A stretch of DNA of 64,000 nucleotides from Sipunculus nudus (taxonomy: Eukaryota; Annelida; Sipuncula; Golfingiida; Sipunculidae). The position numbers and the translations under genes are program-made. Under the pieces are notes generated by a model, which worked only from the letters and a program-made list of their open reading frames with translations, was not told the DNA's origin and searched no databases. Location of the stretch: positions 47,370,695 to 47,434,694 of the forward strand of contig CM049316.1 in the NCBI GenBank assembly GCA_026874595.1. The letters are read 5' to 3'. Shown here in pieces: positions 1 to 14,227 of the stretch (positions within the stretch are counted from its first letter, which is position 1; every line of letters begins with the position of its first letter).

Positions 1-8
1 GAAATCAT

Positions 9-12
<4 letters not shown>

Positions 13-87
<75 letters not shown>
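13..87. repeat. (CT)n-(TA)n compound microsatellite
   Basis: A run of CT dinucleotides passes directly into a run of AT dinucleotides. Confidence 0.95.
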
Positions 88-93
<6 letters not shown>

Positions 94-593
94 CAGGTTA
101 TTTGAAATTTTTGGTCAAATAGCTGTCCTATCTCTTATGTAGTGAATTTGCCTTTTTTATTGATAGAGTTTTAATCGAAAGTTTAGGATATTTAAAATAA
201 AATTCTAACATTATTATGACTGCATCTCACTACAGGCGATGTCTCTAAGTACCCATGACCTTGTCGGCCGGTGCGGTTTTTCACACCCTGCCCCTGTGAG
301 CTTACCCTGGGCAGAGCTATTCACGGGACCTCAGATAAACTTATTTACCTGAATCAATAGAGCGTTTTTTATACTATCTTGACTTGAATAATGCAAAAGA
401 CAGGGTTAATCTTGCTTACTCCTCTGACCAGTCTGGCCTCATACATAATGGGCGGTGTAAAAACAGGCATACATTCTTGTTAAAACAACTGTTTTGCTCC
501 ACATCAAGCCTGTTTATCTCAAGCGGGGCGTATGCCTTCATTTCAAAACGTATAAAAGCCTGCTTTTCGAGACTCCACTGTCATATTCTTCTC

Positions 594-657
594 GCCCGGG
601 CGCGCGCGCGCCGCACACACACATACGTACACACACACACACACATATATAAATATA
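594..657. repeat. (CG)n-(CA)n-(TA)n simple repeat
   Basis: A short alternating CG tract with a SmaI-like CCCGGG start is followed by CA and TA dinucleotides. All three alternate purine and pyrimidine, so the tract is Z-DNA-prone. Confidence 0.8.
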
Positions 658-894
658 TAAGCGTATGTATGGCACATTTCTAATATATAGTTAATCACAT
701 TTATTATTACAATTAAGTAATAGAATTTTAGAAAATGAGGTATTATGTTTCTTGTATAAGTTAATTCTAAACCAGGTTTAGATATAAAATTTCATAGTAA
801 ACTCATAAATGGAACCAAAATCTATAATTTTTTTTATTTATTTATATAAATTTCAAAAGCAATATATATTTACTCTGAATAGTGTGTGTAAGTA

Positions 895-965
895 GGGGGG
901 GGGGGTGATTATATTTACCATCCCCTCTTGCACAAAAAAAGGGGGGGGAGGTATCTCCCCCCCCC
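895..965. repeat. Oligo-G runs and a G/C hairpin
   Basis: Eleven consecutive G (895-905) are followed by a perfect 10 bp stem, GGGGGGGGAG (941-950) against CTCCCCCCCC (955-964), closed by the tetraloop GTAT. Confidence 0.8.
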
Positions 966-2867
966 TATTTTGACGCCCGTTGCCATCACATATAGTGCGA
1001 ACATTTTCATGATAGATCAAATGCTTTCACACCGTTTAGTAAAGTTTGTGCAAGGAGAGAGATTTTCATTGGTGTGGGTCCTTCTTCGTTGTGCTCTGTG
1101 GTTCACGATAGTGGCAAGTCATCATGGTGATACAGAATGAAACGAGATTGTATCAAGGACAGTATCCGGGTCCAAATGTCAGTATATCTTTAATCCTATG
1201 CCGGATGAACCATATGAATCCAGTGTACCCAAATCGATGTCATGCTGCTTTTATGCCGTCACATAACTTCAGGTTTAAGAGCCAGGCGTCGTCTCTTCAC
1301 ATCAGGTGACTGGTTGTGTTATCCCTGATCTATCTTCTAGGAGCAGCCTGGACCAGCTTCCTTCTGTAGGGGTTGTTACATTTTATCATATTTAATTTAC
1401 TCCATGTTAAAGTGTACTCAGTAAAACATTTTTATCTTTGGACTTCTGTCAATTTTCTCGATAAAGCCTTTTTGTGTGAAAGGTTACTCATGGAAATACA
1501 TTTGATTGAACGTGTTTTCATTCAAATCAAGACCTGATTTCTAAAATTCTGCAGGTTGTGCGTTATCTTTACTTCGAATCATGATTGCTTTTATACCATT
1601 TTAGTCATTTAGTCTTCAGCATGATCAGATATTAGTAACTTTACATGACGACGTTGGTACTTCCATTTTTTACGAAACCTACAGAGTTGACACCCCTTTA
1701 TCCATTAGAACAATACACTCGTCACCGTGGGTGGAAGCAGGTACCATTAAACCATACATACTATATAGAAGTCACTGGTACCACATGAAAGTAAATTAAT
1801 CTTTATGTTTTGGGAACTGTTTGGCAATCCTATAATTACTGTTCATGATAGCTTGATTATTCCGAACCCCATGCGTAACAGATACAGAAGGCTTCTTATC
1901 AACGTAGTAATCTCGGGTTGATTTCGTAATCACCAATTACCTTGCTTCATTACTTATAAAGGTCAAATTTATCTGAAGCAAGTACATACAATACCATGAA
2001 CGGAAGCTAATATTAATTCGATAAATATCAACAAAATGTCGCATTAAGAAGTTAATAATGTATGGCTCATAAAGTACAATATCAGGCTAAATTCCGAGTT
2101 CACAGAGACTGAAAAAGGGGTTTGTAACCTATTCAAGATGGTGCGAGGACTTTTGTGGTAATAGTTGTAGGTTCTCATTAAATGTACTTGTGTATTATGC
2201 AAACTTCACTGGCAAGTGTTAGTTGCTTTCTAAAAGACATAAAACCTACACAAATGTCACACTGCAGCATACTATAGTATACGCTTTTATATATCGGACA
2301 TAAAAAAATGTAGTTCTGTTATCAACTGCCACTGCAAGGAAATGTAATGAACAAAATTTAATGAATAAAGTCAATAAAAGGCAGGTCAAACATGTTTAGT
2401 ATGATGATATAAGTCATGAATAAATTTGTAAAAACAAAGAATTTTGCGTGTAACGTAAGAAGTAAGATGTTCCATTTCAGACATCTGCGAAACATCCACA
2501 TTGGCATCTGAGATTGTTTCGTTTGCAGCTATTTGGTAAAGGATGACAAGGCTGTTTTTGCTATGGAAATAACAACGACAGGAGCTTTTGTAAGATGATG
2601 AGTTTTGGAAACACGGCTAACTACCCCCCTGCCATTTTACAAAGTATCAATGGACGCCCGTGTTGAAGTGGTCCGGAAATAGACCACCCAATAATGTAGT
2701 TTCCCGTATTGCCACTCGACTTGCAGCAAGCACACGGCAAAATCGATCACAAAATGATGTCACCGTGTACCGGTCTCTGTTTGTTTAAATAAGCGTGAAA
2801 TGTGTAGGGTGGTATGATTGATAACATTGAAACAATGATTTGTTGACGAAGACTGCATAACCTTTTT
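966..2867. other. AT-rich stretch without recognisable gene
   Basis: I see only short open frames (70 codons or fewer) with no family resemblance, and no tandem or inverted repeat that stands out. Confidence 0.5.
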
Positions 2868-4528
2868 ATGCCCCGCCACAAAGTGGCCGGGGCATGTAGT
2901 TTTACCCATGTCCGTCATTCCGTCATTCCGAAATCAAACAGTTGTACGGACTTTTTTCGCAATGCCTGCAGATATTGGCCTGATTTTTGGTGTGTCGGCA
3001 GATAATGACCAGTTACAGATCGATTCGCGTTTCGTCCTGGTTGACCAATTTTTGACCGTTTTACGGCTCCTAAACTTAGAAAATTTCATGAAAAATAGAA
3101 ATTTTCATGACAAATACACATGTACGGACTTTTTTTTCGCAATGCCTGCAGATATTGGCCTGATTTTTGGTGTGTGGGCAGATAATGATCAATTACAGAT
3201 CGAGTTCGCGTTTCGTCCCGGTTGACCTTCTTTTGACCGTTTCACGGCTCCTAAACTTAGAAAATTTCATGAAAAATAGAAATTTTCATGACAAATACAC
3301 ATGTACGGACCTTTTTTGCAATGCCTGCAGATATCGGCCTGATTTTTGGTGTGTGGGCAGATAATGACCAGTTACAGATCGAGTTCATGTTTCGTCCTGG
3401 TTGACCTACTTTTGATTGTTTTACGGCTCCTAAACATAGAAAATTTCATGAAAAATATAAATTTTCATGACAAATATGTACAGCCGTTTTTAGCCCTCAG
3501 CTCATAGGCTGATGGGCTATTGTCGTCACCCAAGCTATCCGTCTATCCGTCCGTCCATCTGTCCGTTCCGCGTCTGTTAACTTTTACCTTGTGAGCGGGA
3601 TATCTATATAAGGATTCACTATTGGAATTTTATTTCATCAGTGAAGATGTATATCGATTAAATCGAGATTAAGTTCGAAGATGGGTGACCTTGACCCATT
3701 TTTCTACATTTAAGAGCTGATTATAGAAAAACACTCAGAAGCTTATATCTCAGGAACCATTGTGTGGATTTTCACAAAACTTACTATGATCATTGGGACT
3801 GATGGTCTGTACGTGCTGCACAATTTTGGTGGCGCCACCTGCAATTTCTGATTTTTTTAATGAAATTTTATCAGATTTTTCAATTTTGTGCAGGATATCT
3901 GCAAAGGTATTCAACACAGGAACTTCATTACTTCAGTGCTATTGCATTATATTTACAAAATCTTGGTCAAGTTTAAAGATGGTTGGTCTTGACCTACTTT
4001 TCAAGGTCACAGAGCTTGGTATAGAAAAAAACTTAGAAGCTTATTTCTCAGGAAGCATTTGGTGAATTGTTATGAAACATGGTACATACCTCTCCAATTT
4101 AAATTGATAACTGATTATCAGCTTTTGCTAATATTCTAGTTTCGCAATGCAATGCTTACGGATACTGGCCTAATGTTTAGTCTGTGGGCGCATAATGACC
4201 ACTTACAGATCGAGTTCGCGTTTCGTCCCAGTTAACCTATTTTTGACCATATGAAAGATTCTGAACATAGAAAATTTCATGAAAGACAGAATTTTTATGA
4301 AAAATGCACATGTATGGACCTTTTTCACAATGCCTGCAGATACTGGCCTGATTTTTAGTGTGTTGCTTGATAATGACCCGTTACAGATCGAGTTGCATTT
4401 TGCCCTTGTTGACCTACTTTTGACCATACAACACCTCCTGAACTTAAAAAAAATTTTTACAAAATTTAACAAATGTTTCTAATTTGCCCCAGGCGGGGGC
4501 ATTTGTGTCGTTCCGACACATCTAGTTT
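2868..4528 (+). mobile_element. Hairpin-ended nonautonomous element with ~178 bp tandem core
   Basis: The left end is a hairpin, ATGCCCCGCCAC against GTGGCCGGGGCAT. The right end has a 7 bp stem TGTGTCG/CGACACA followed by TCTAG. Between them a unit of about 178-180 bp beginning at TGTACGGAC recurs at about 2943, 3121 and 3301, with two diverged units after the nested insertion (about 4143-4480). Open frames here (for example 2908-3225) translate the repeat and are not genes. Terminal hairpins, a tandem core and a CTAG end resemble the pearl/HINE (Helentron-associated) elements of bivalves; that assignment is inference. Confidence 0.65.
3488..4142 (+). mobile_element. Second hairpin-headed element nested in the first
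   Basis: The 178 bp core is interrupted near 3488 and resumes at CGCAATGC (4143). The insert starts with TAGCCC...GGGCTA, an inverted pair around AGCTCATAGGCTGATG. It carries a GTCCGTCC tract and GACCTTGACC blocks, and ends with the palindrome CTGATTATCAG about 14 bases before CTAGT. That is the form of a Helitron-type 3' end. Confidence 0.6.
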
Positions 4529-7500
4529 TATATATATTTTTGCATTAAGAGTAAAATTAATATGGACACTCTGGTAAATTTAGAGACTTTTTCAGGAGGG
4601 CGACGATCACTAGATATCAAGCATGTTTCGATGGCAAGCACTAATATAACGGATACAGTTCAAAACAAGGCTTGTAAAAAGTATAATGGCATTTTGTCAT
4701 CGTATTTATAACAGGCAGGCTCTGTCAATGACCTTTCACGGGGTGCTGTAACTATGTGCAAGTTTCATCCTCTCAAATTTTTGTCAGCAGGGTCTCTGTG
4801 GTTTTTCAAAGTTTTGGATCAGAATTGAAATACACTGCCCGTTGCTGAAGGTGGATTGAACAGTACCATATTAAGGAGCAAAATGGCGCCTAACTTCATG
4901 ACCTTGGATAAAATTTGTTAACGCTGGAATACGTTTTCCTTTGATTATTATGGATGGCTGAAAATTTCGGTCTTTTCTTATTACCCATGCTTATTCAGGT
5001 GATGGATATCACACCATTATAAGGATATTCTTGATGCAATTTGTACTTTGACTAATGAGGTCGAAAATGTGATTACGTGACGGATGGTTTTACTCAGCCA
5101 TAAGAAGAAAGGCACAGGATTTCCGTAAACAGGGCGAGAGTAAGAAGCTTATTGCTACAATTTGGAAAGCTTATTGGTTATTTATGGCTGACTTAAGCTG
5201 AAGGCCACAGAAAATGATTTCAAGGAGACTGGGCTGGAGGTGGCAGAGGAGAAAGGTGTATTGTATGAGACCGAACTCAAACCTCAAATATGTGGAAACC
5301 AAGTACACACCAATTACCAAGGGGACAAAACCAGGCCTATAAAGTTATTTACCATAAGCTCGAAGACAATAAGAAATTCAAAGAAACACATTTACCTTAT
5401 TCCAACGAATACCTACAGACTTCCACTTAAATTATCTAGTTACTATGAATCCGGACACCATTTTCAAATTATATACTTATTTGAGCACTATTATTCATCA
5501 AACCTTTGCCGTGAGGAGATTGTTGCCTATTATATCCCTAAGATAAATAGTCATGTATGTGCTAGAATGTTTAACTTGGAATCACAAATTCAGATGTCCA
5601 TAACGTAGACGCATGAAAGACCATGCGGAGCAATTTATTTTGATTTTCCATTTAGTTAACGAAACACGGAAGGAAAACTGGTGTTTGATAAAATCCAACA
5701 ATCATCATTGCCGTTTATATATATAGTAATTGTTATTAAACGAATGTGCAACATATATGGGCTGCCTGAAGGAATGTATTTCTAGCCCTTCCATGCTCAT
5801 AATATACTACAATCAGGGAATGAAGCTTTACTGAAATGTCATTTCTTTGAAATATTTGTATGTGTCACATATCTTTGTGAAACAATCCTGAGTTTCATGA
5901 CAGTTCTGATATTTTCCTAACTATGCCTGCAGGTTGTTGTACCTATTTTATAATCCGGCCAATCAGAACGTCACAAAGTGTTCATGTGTGGTAACATTCC
6001 GAGAAAAATCTTTTGGATCAGTGATCAAGATCCATCAAGTCGTATGTATGTACATCCAAAATACAAGTCGAATACCTAATTGACCTTATATATACATCTG
6101 TTGTGGTCACAATTTGTTTACTTTATGTTCAGTCCCCGCTTTGTAATTTTATTTACGTTACTGACGGACCGTAACTAAATAAAGTAACATAAAGAACATA
6201 TGAACACCCGGTGAGCATAATTAGACTACGGATTCTTACGAGCGTGCTTCCTGCTTTTATTCTCAATCAAATGTGGCCTTCTTTTCACACCACTAGAGTG
6301 TGACGTCATTAGGATCCTTGGATCTGTTAAGTCCTCCCCTCCGGGATACTTATTACATTCAATTAAAACCAGGTGTGTTTTCTTTAGGGATCATTTGATT
6401 TTCATAAAAATAATCTAAGAGTTTCGTCGCCTAGATCCGAGCACATCCTTGCAGCATTAAGTTTGAGACTGTCCGCTTCTATTTATTCCCTACTTGGGCT
6501 ATGAACGTTTAAACAAACTCATCGCCAAACCTCGTGTTGAAGCTGAAGGTACGTCCGTCTCGTATGGTCTCATAAAAAAAATAATTTGAACATCAAAGAA
6601 TACCTATTCTGTTTTTTATGTTATTTTTCAGTTTCATATTTCCATTGTCTCCACATTTCCCATTATTACAAATGTATTCTTCTGACAATGTTCCTACTAC
6701 TGCCTAATTTTAAACAAATCATTAATTGAATAAATGAGAGCTAGTTCAGGATATAAAGTGTAAATTCATTAATTAGCGTGCTTCTATTTCATAAAATATT
6801 GCCGGGATGACCTTGGATAATCTTTACAAGTAACTTTATCAAGAAAACTCTCCATTTATGACAGTCAGAAACAGTGATAACATCCATTTTATAAAGCATA
6901 AATACTTAATAAGAAGGGTATACTTTTGAAAGAAACAGAATAGGGGAAAATACAACAAACCGCGTTTGACCAAAGTCGTCATAATGCATAATATACGGTC
7001 TTCTGTTTAGCTGGCTTCCATTTCATATATCTCGCACACCATTAAAGACGCATTAGTAAAGTTCAGGGCTACGTGTTTCTGGTCTGAGGGCGTGTTTACC
7101 TTGATGTCTGCGGGAAGTGGTCCAACATGGACGGGCATCAGGAACAAATGAATGATGACCACGGGAGTTTGCAGGCCTACTAGCCCGGCTAAGTGGCGGC
7201 CATTAAGCAGGCTTAAATGATGTCGCTTATTAAGGAACCAAAGAGGGGTTCATGGCTAATGTACACGGAATAGACTGTAGATTTAATGCAAAACCTAACA
7301 TTTTTCTTATGCTAAAGGACGTGTTATTCATAACTCTCTACTTACAACATCCCGTGACATTTAATGATGTGTTGGTCCCTGTGACATTATCAGCAGATCG
7401 TCATGACCGGTTAATTTTCTCATGACGCATGCAAGTCATGCATACTTCATCCACGGCTCAAACTGCTACGTTTTATAATTGGACCCATCCAGAGAACATC

Positions 7501-9662
7501 AAGAAATCACCGGATATTTCATTATTATCATTCTGGTTGATTTTGATAAATACTGGCAAATTCATGCCATTCGACATTTAAAGCAATGACACTAAAAGGA
7601 GTGATTTGCTGGTTAATGTGAACGGAATTTTAAAAGCTTCTATTTTTTGGCATAAATTCTGTATAAATTATTGGACCCATGTGTAAGCAGCATATTGCCT
7701 TGATGCATCGGTCGATTTATCCTTACTTGGGGACCCTGTCAATATGTTAAATATGACCACTTTTCGTGAAGAATTTCATGATGCTTTTACTTTATATTGC
7801 TAAATTATTGGCTACGTTCCGTCACGGGTGTGTCTGGTCTCGTCATCATCCGCACAGGAAAACAATCAATCACTTCCCACTTTACCTCACACAGTTTACT
7901 CTAGTAATATATTCGAAAACCGAATAATTAAACAATCCTGGGAAAGCCGAAATACCATAATTCGAGGGGAATAACGCTTTAACGAAATATGTTACAATCC
8001 CGTAGACGGCGCAAACCTCAGGGAACAAGGAAAGTAACGCTTTCAAAGACCATCCTATAGCCAGTGACAAGATGCAAAATACATGTGCAATAAGTAGATC
8101 CACTTTATTTTAGTTATTATGCCTGGATCTAAAAGGAAGTAATAAAAATAATTCATGCAATACATAAATAATAAAAATGTAAAGCGTTATCCTTAGAATG
8201 TGTTGCAGAATAACAAAAATTAACCTTATATTGAGTATAGAACTGAAAATCTCTAATGTTAGTACGACGACGTATATAACATGTCAATACATGCTGAAGC
8301 TGCAAAAGTGGTTGAAAATAAAGAAAATAATCATATGGACAGCGCGAAATATAGAAAATAATCACATGGACGGCGCGATAAAATGGACAGCGCGAAATAA
8401 AACATGCTTTCCAATGTTCATTTACCAATTGTGGGTGCAATTGACAGAGAAAGGCAAGGTATTATGGTCTAGGAGCTTAAAGTTTTGGGTTTCAATGGCG
8501 TGTGGATGGGTGTGGTCGCGTGTGTGTGTGGGGGGGGGGGGGGTGACAAGAATGATGATCTGGTGATAGGACATTATATTCATTGCAAGTGCGAAAGTGA
8601 AAGTGATAGACCGAAAAGGCAAGTAAATGAGGAATATTTTTATTGTTCTTTTAACGTTCAGATTGTGGTGTGGAAACTATAAATGGGACATAAAACAGAT
8701 CTTGCAGCCTTAAATTATGTGGAACGATAATTTTCTTCAAACAGACAATGGGCTTTGGTGAAAATCATGCAGTTTTGTAATCAGTCTTCCACAGGCACTT
8801 TTGATAGCTTCACTGTATTCTTTGTCCATTTATTTATATACCCACAGTTCAAAACTGTTCCTCAGCAAGACGGGTCATGCCATTGTGGTTGTAAATGCTA
8901 ATTTGTGTGTATTTTTTCGTCGTACTGTTCTTCTGACTACTGTATGTGGTCACCTCCATGTCCTGCTATATCATTTTCTGCTATATCATTCTTTATCTGG
9001 AGTACATGTTGTGTGATTAGGTATTCATTTTTACGTTACTTCAAAGCCTGTATTCAACCAGCCGGATTCTGAACATTCCCTTGGGCAATATTTTTAGATG
9101 GCAATTATGGAAACGTGCGATGCAACAGATGCGCTGACAGCTGTGAAAGACATCCGGGCCCCTGGCAGTATTTCACAGTCCCCCAGTCTACTGTAAGATG
9201 CATTTTATTATAAAACGCCTTAAATAATCTTATCACAGCAAACACTGCTCCTTGATGTTGTTTTATTTGTTACTCATTTGAAATATAAAATACTGGATAA
9301 GAAATTCAGCCAAAGGTTAATTACCCCCAAATGTTATCGCATTAAGTTATTAATTCGTTGCACGTTGAAAAACCTCAGTCCAATTACTCAGGCAGCTATA
9401 CATATTAAACCTAAATTAGATATTTCATCATTTAAATCATCATTTAATGTCTGACTTCATGCATGTGCTCCCACTGTTTTGGAGTCTAATACTATGAACA
9501 ACTTCTGCCTCCAAAAACTGGGGATCGTCCATACATGTAAAATCTTCCGGTTTAGTCATTATCATCACCAGACATTTTATCATTAGGATATATTCACGCA
9601 CATACAAAGGTTTTAAAATGACAATGAAGCACGACGCGTAAAGAGCACGTGAGTATACTTAT
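4529..9662. other. Long AT-rich stretch, no supported gene
   Basis: The longest open frame (5240-5608, 122 codons) starts at GTG, has no usable ATG and resembles nothing I know; an exon cannot be excluded. A TG-rich tract with 14 consecutive G sits at about 8520-8543. I found no other repeat structure. Confidence 0.45.
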
Positions 9663-10462
9663 TGTTACAGGTGTCTCTTTTGTTGTGCGTTGTTGACATT
9701 CTGATTCGTGTTAGGCTCAAGCCCTTGGCGTTGCTATGGCGTGTGGAGGCAATTAAAGCGCTCGGTTTAATCAGAACTGGTTGAACTCTGGCGGAGTGTA
9801 AACACAGCGATAGCTGTCGTGCTAGTCTGGAATGCTCAAGTGCACGTGTATTGTTCTTTAGATTATTCGTGAAATAGAAGTGTATAGAATTTTCGGATGA
9901 GAAGTTTTAAATAGGGTATGTGTTTTAGAGCTGGAGGAGAGAAACAGAAGAGTGTGTGTCAGTTTGTGGACCTTTTCCGATAATTGCGGCAGTTATAGAT
10001 CTTCTTCGAATTTGTGACGTGTTTTATATAGTCTTCAGTTTGCCTTTGGGGTCACTTTTGGATTACAACAAATTGACTTTGTGATTGAACTGGACTGTTA
10101 TTCTCTGAGAAGATTTATTGGAACTGTTCATCTGGATTATATGTTTTAAAGGACTTGTTGTCGCTGTGACAGTGGTGGTATCCAGGTACTGTACACTTTA
10201 TTTATTATACTGTGAAATTGTATTAATGTGCATTTGTAATGTAGTTATACTGTGTAATTGTATTGATTTAGTGTATTGTAATGTTAGGGTTGTTTTAAGA
10301 ATTAATTTTAATTATTTTAAACAAAAAACCACTGACTTCTTTATTTCATTCCCCTAGACATTTCACGATGCCTAGTGTTACAGAGACATTTTTTTATTAT
10401 CTCCTAAACCAAATTTAGGCTCGTCACGACTACATGATATGTTGATATTAGGTTCCGTAACA
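9663..10462 (+). mobile_element. Solo LTR-like repeat, copy 1
   Basis: It begins TGTTACAGG and ends CCGTAACA, so it has TG...CA termini in a short inverted repeat. It is flanked by TTAT on both sides, a possible 4 bp target duplication. It aligns along its length with 57290-58068. Shared landmarks include GGTTGAACTC, the GTGTGTGTCAG block, GGTATCCAGGTA, a tract ending AGTGTATTGTA, AAAAAACCACTGAC, CCCCTAGACA and TTAGGTTCCGTAACA. No pol-type coding sequence adjoins it. Open frames inside (10118-10357) are incidental. Confidence 0.65.
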
Positions 10463-13400
10463 TTATATATATGATTTTGTTCCTGTGGGAAATATTTTAT
10501 ATTTCCTTCTTGTGAATATTTAGCTTGATATTTAGTGTCTGAACCATACGTCCGTATTCCCCAATTTGTTTTCTGAAACATTTTACTACATTTATATGCT
10601 GTAAAATCTTATATGGGGCATGATTTATAATTAACTCTGGCCAATCCTATGTATCTGAAGGGGAAGTCAACGGGACCGTTAGAGTTTTAAAGTCTTTCAC
10701 CCACATGTAGTCATTAGAGCTGGATTAATCAAGTCTTGATGATAAATCAGTTCTATAGGGTTATTAAGCAGATCCCTCCCGGCATTATGTGACGTGTCAT
10801 GTCGTTGCCCCAAAAGACTCCGGTATCAGATTAATTGGAGAAATAACAACACGTGTAACACGCAACGAAATCAAATAATCGTAATGCAAATCCACCTGTC
10901 AGAAAAAAAGTGTCACCTAGATATATTTAGTACAGGTGTGTTCCCGGCAGCTTGAAAATCAATGAAATTCACGTGGGAGTCGAAGAACAGGGCTTTATTT
11001 ACGACCCGTCGTGTTGTCCCAGGCGCAATAAAGCACAATCCTACACAAACTATAACACAACATGAGCCGGGGTCACGTGATGTCGTGATAAATCAGGCAG
11101 CTCTTTCCTTAAGGAGGCCACAGGACAGAGCCTTAATTACCAGCCATTATCTAGCAATAGTCTCAGTCTAAATCTGCAGGGAATAGGGGCTTTAGTCAAA
11201 GTGGTTTTTGCGACATATCATTATATAATAGATTACCAAAGACATGAGTAGATTTGAAATGAATGCCAAGGTACGTCGTAATTACAAGTCTATTAACTTG
11301 CAGCGTGAGTCCGTTGTAGATGTACAGACACCAAAAGGCAATAAAGTCCAATTCAAAGAGAAAATCATTAATGCACTGACAGAGGGAGTCAAGAATGTAC
11401 ATTTACCAAGAGATCGAGTACAATGAAAACTACAGTGATTAATCAAGAGAAATAATCTGAAGGCAGCTATTATTGCCGAAGAGCTCTCCGTTTTCCGCCT
11501 TCGATGATAAATTTAATAAACGATGGTTGATTCTTTTAATGGTACTTGTAAGAGAGGTCCAACAACATAGGTTCTTAGATAAAAGTTTGGTATAACAAGA
11601 CATATTATTCATACAAAACACAAACGGATGGGAATATTATAGTATTTATCCATAGCTTTTTGACTAATATTTATATTTACCGGGGTATTGTATTCTAATG
11701 AACAAATATTTTGCATAATAATTGTATTCAGTCTGTAGAGCAGAATAAGTAATATATTTGTTGGCAAAATTATAATCTAGTAATGCAACACAGACAAGGG
11801 TATAAGTGTAGGACTCTAAGTTAGAGGTTTTTTTTGCTTGTTTCGCCACTCCAGTGTCATATTGTAAAGATAGCAATGACACGATGCATATAAATACATT
11901 GTTCCAGATAACCAGGGGACAAAAAAGAACATGTATGCTACTATCAGGTAGACAGGCTAGTAAAATTTAAAAAGATGGAAAAGGTGAAAAGTATAGCTAA
12001 AAGTTTTCGTCTTCCTTATGGGAGCAGAGTTTTAATTTCTCATCGCCTAAATACGTTGATGTCAAGGGGATATAATAGAGGGAGGAAATTTACAAAATAA
12101 ACGATAAAGAATATAAAGAGAGGATGCCAAAGTATAAATTACCTACATGATAGGATGAGAAAAGAAAAAAAGGTAAAACTATGCCCGCGCCACGTACGGT
12201 AGGTGCTATAGTAGACAAGGCGCTGAATTCGTTTGATTAAGTACGACTGTTTGAAAATTATATAAGAATAAATACTCAAGGCGCATTACAAACCCCTGAG
12301 CTGCATTAGTGATGATTCCAAGTCAGGCGACTCTTGCCCATGCTGGTCATACCCATATTGTTTATCAACATGTCGTGGCCACTCATATTAATACGATTCA
12401 ATCACTAACGTCCTTGTCCCCTACAAGAGTCACCTGGTCTATGGGAAATGCACTACTGCAACTTATACTTTATACTCCTTATCGCCAATAAAGGATGGGT
12501 CCATGGAGAAGTGAGTCCTATAGTTAAAAAATGCACGAAATAGATGAGGAAAGTAAGCATTAGTTTAAATGCTAATCATGAAGTATATGTGGAAAAAGTA
12601 AGCATTATGTCAAATGCGAATAATGTGAAATAAAGGCATGAAGTTAAAATGCTGATTATGGTGTTATAAGTGAAAAGAAGTGGTATTAAATTAAAATGCC
12701 AATAATGGTGTTATATATGTGAAGGTTAGCATTAATAATAGTGATAGCTAAAACTGAAAGTATACATTTCACTTATAAGGCCAATCAGAAACTTAGTAAT
12801 TAAGACTTAATTATCAATTCCGCAAACTCATAGTGTTCAATAAACTATTCTAATTGTCAGGCCGACGCCCCAGCTACAGTGGAACTAGGTGTTATAGCCT
12901 CCATTGATCAACTATATCCACTCAATGAGCTGGAGTCTGCAAGCAATCAAAAGTGGTAGAATTTGATTTTTTTCTATATCATGTCTCGATTGCTTATTTT
13001 GCTTTATTGATGTTTTATTTTCCTAGATAGAAGTGATTTAGAAGTGGTTTTTTTTGGCCATTTTACGATTTATATTTGTCTATGATGATTATTCATGCAT
13101 ATGGATTCTGCCGTGCTACATTGTATTGGTTGTTTTATTTCATTTGATTTTCTGTGATTTTAGTTATATCCATGTTTGGGTATATTGTACTTGGATTCGA
13201 CCTTGTATTTCTTCCCTGTATCTAGTTGTTTATTTATACAGCACTTAATTGTATATTTTAGATCGAGGCCATGTAGTCACTATCAGTCTCTTAACGCCTT
13301 CTTGTACTTTAAAATATAATAGAGTTTGAAATAGACTAAATTGATTCATGCAGATATCTTGTGTCATGTGTGTTTTATTTGACCGTATATATCGATATTT

Positions 13401-14227
13401 ATGTATGCATGCACAATGCACAAAGTTCGAGTTTTCACATGCATAAATATATCATGTACATGTAGGGAAAATTAGATGTGTAAGTAACTTAGTCGCCCCT
13501 AATTCTTATGATGAGGTTAACAGTTCGGGGAAGGTTACCATAGCATTGTCTTTTTTGGTGGATTTCCAGTAGTTCCCCACACGAATAGAAATTATTAAGA
13601 AGTTGGTCGAAGTTAGCGAGTTAGTTCCACCACCGCAGGCTACATCATCGCACTACTGAATTCCTTGACCAGGATCCTGGCTTACGGACTGTTTTAAACC
13701 GTAGTCAGGGTCTTGTCAGGAAACCATCTTAACAAACCGGGCACTCAGTGAATTTTGAAGTATGCAACTTATGTGTTCTGTGACTGCCTGGAGATGACCG
13801 CGAGCTTGAGATCGGCGTCGTGTGTCACCAAGGTTACATCCCCGACCTGGTGATAATACCTGGTGATACCATACAGTTTACCTCATTAGAGTTATATCGA
13901 TAGATACAGAATCACTACGCTTTAAATGTAAATTAATATTACCTTTCGAATTAAAGCAAAAAGAGTCCTACACAATGTCACTACAAAGGTGTCATCGTAA
14001 TTCGTCTGCTACCTTCACATTCAGTGTTATGTGTACTGTACCCTGAGCGACATTTATTTTTAGGACATCCTCCTTGCTTAGAAAATAACTGCTTTGAAAA
14101 TCAAAAAGATGATCACTATTTACTCGCACACGTATTTGTATCGCTTTGCCCATCTGTTATGTATTGAATGAAGGCACTGCCCTTACATCTGTAAGGGTAA
14201 GTGAGTCTAGTGGGGATGAAAAACTAT
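10463..14227. other. AT-rich stretch with one degenerate short repeat
   Basis: Between about 12540 and 12745 a 40-48 bp unit recurs loosely four to five times (AAGTAAGCATT... AAATGCTAAT...). Elsewhere no gene, RNA or clear repeat was recognised. The frames at 10962-11171 and 11244-11426 have no detectable resemblance to known families. Confidence 0.4.

Noticed and set aside
2908-3364. Open frames with repeated 'AMPADIGLIFGV'-like peptides
   Set aside because: They are translations of the ~178 bp tandem core of a mobile repeat and shift frame between units.
5240-5608. 122-codon open frame on the plus strand
   Set aside because: It begins at GTG, has no ATG near its start, shows no domain and lies in AT-rich DNA. 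Not enough to call a gene, though an exon cannot be excluded.
9663-10462. Pol-bearing retroelement next to the LTR-like repeat
   Set aside because: No protease, RT or integrase resemblance was found on either side within several kb, so only solo LTR-like copies are supported.
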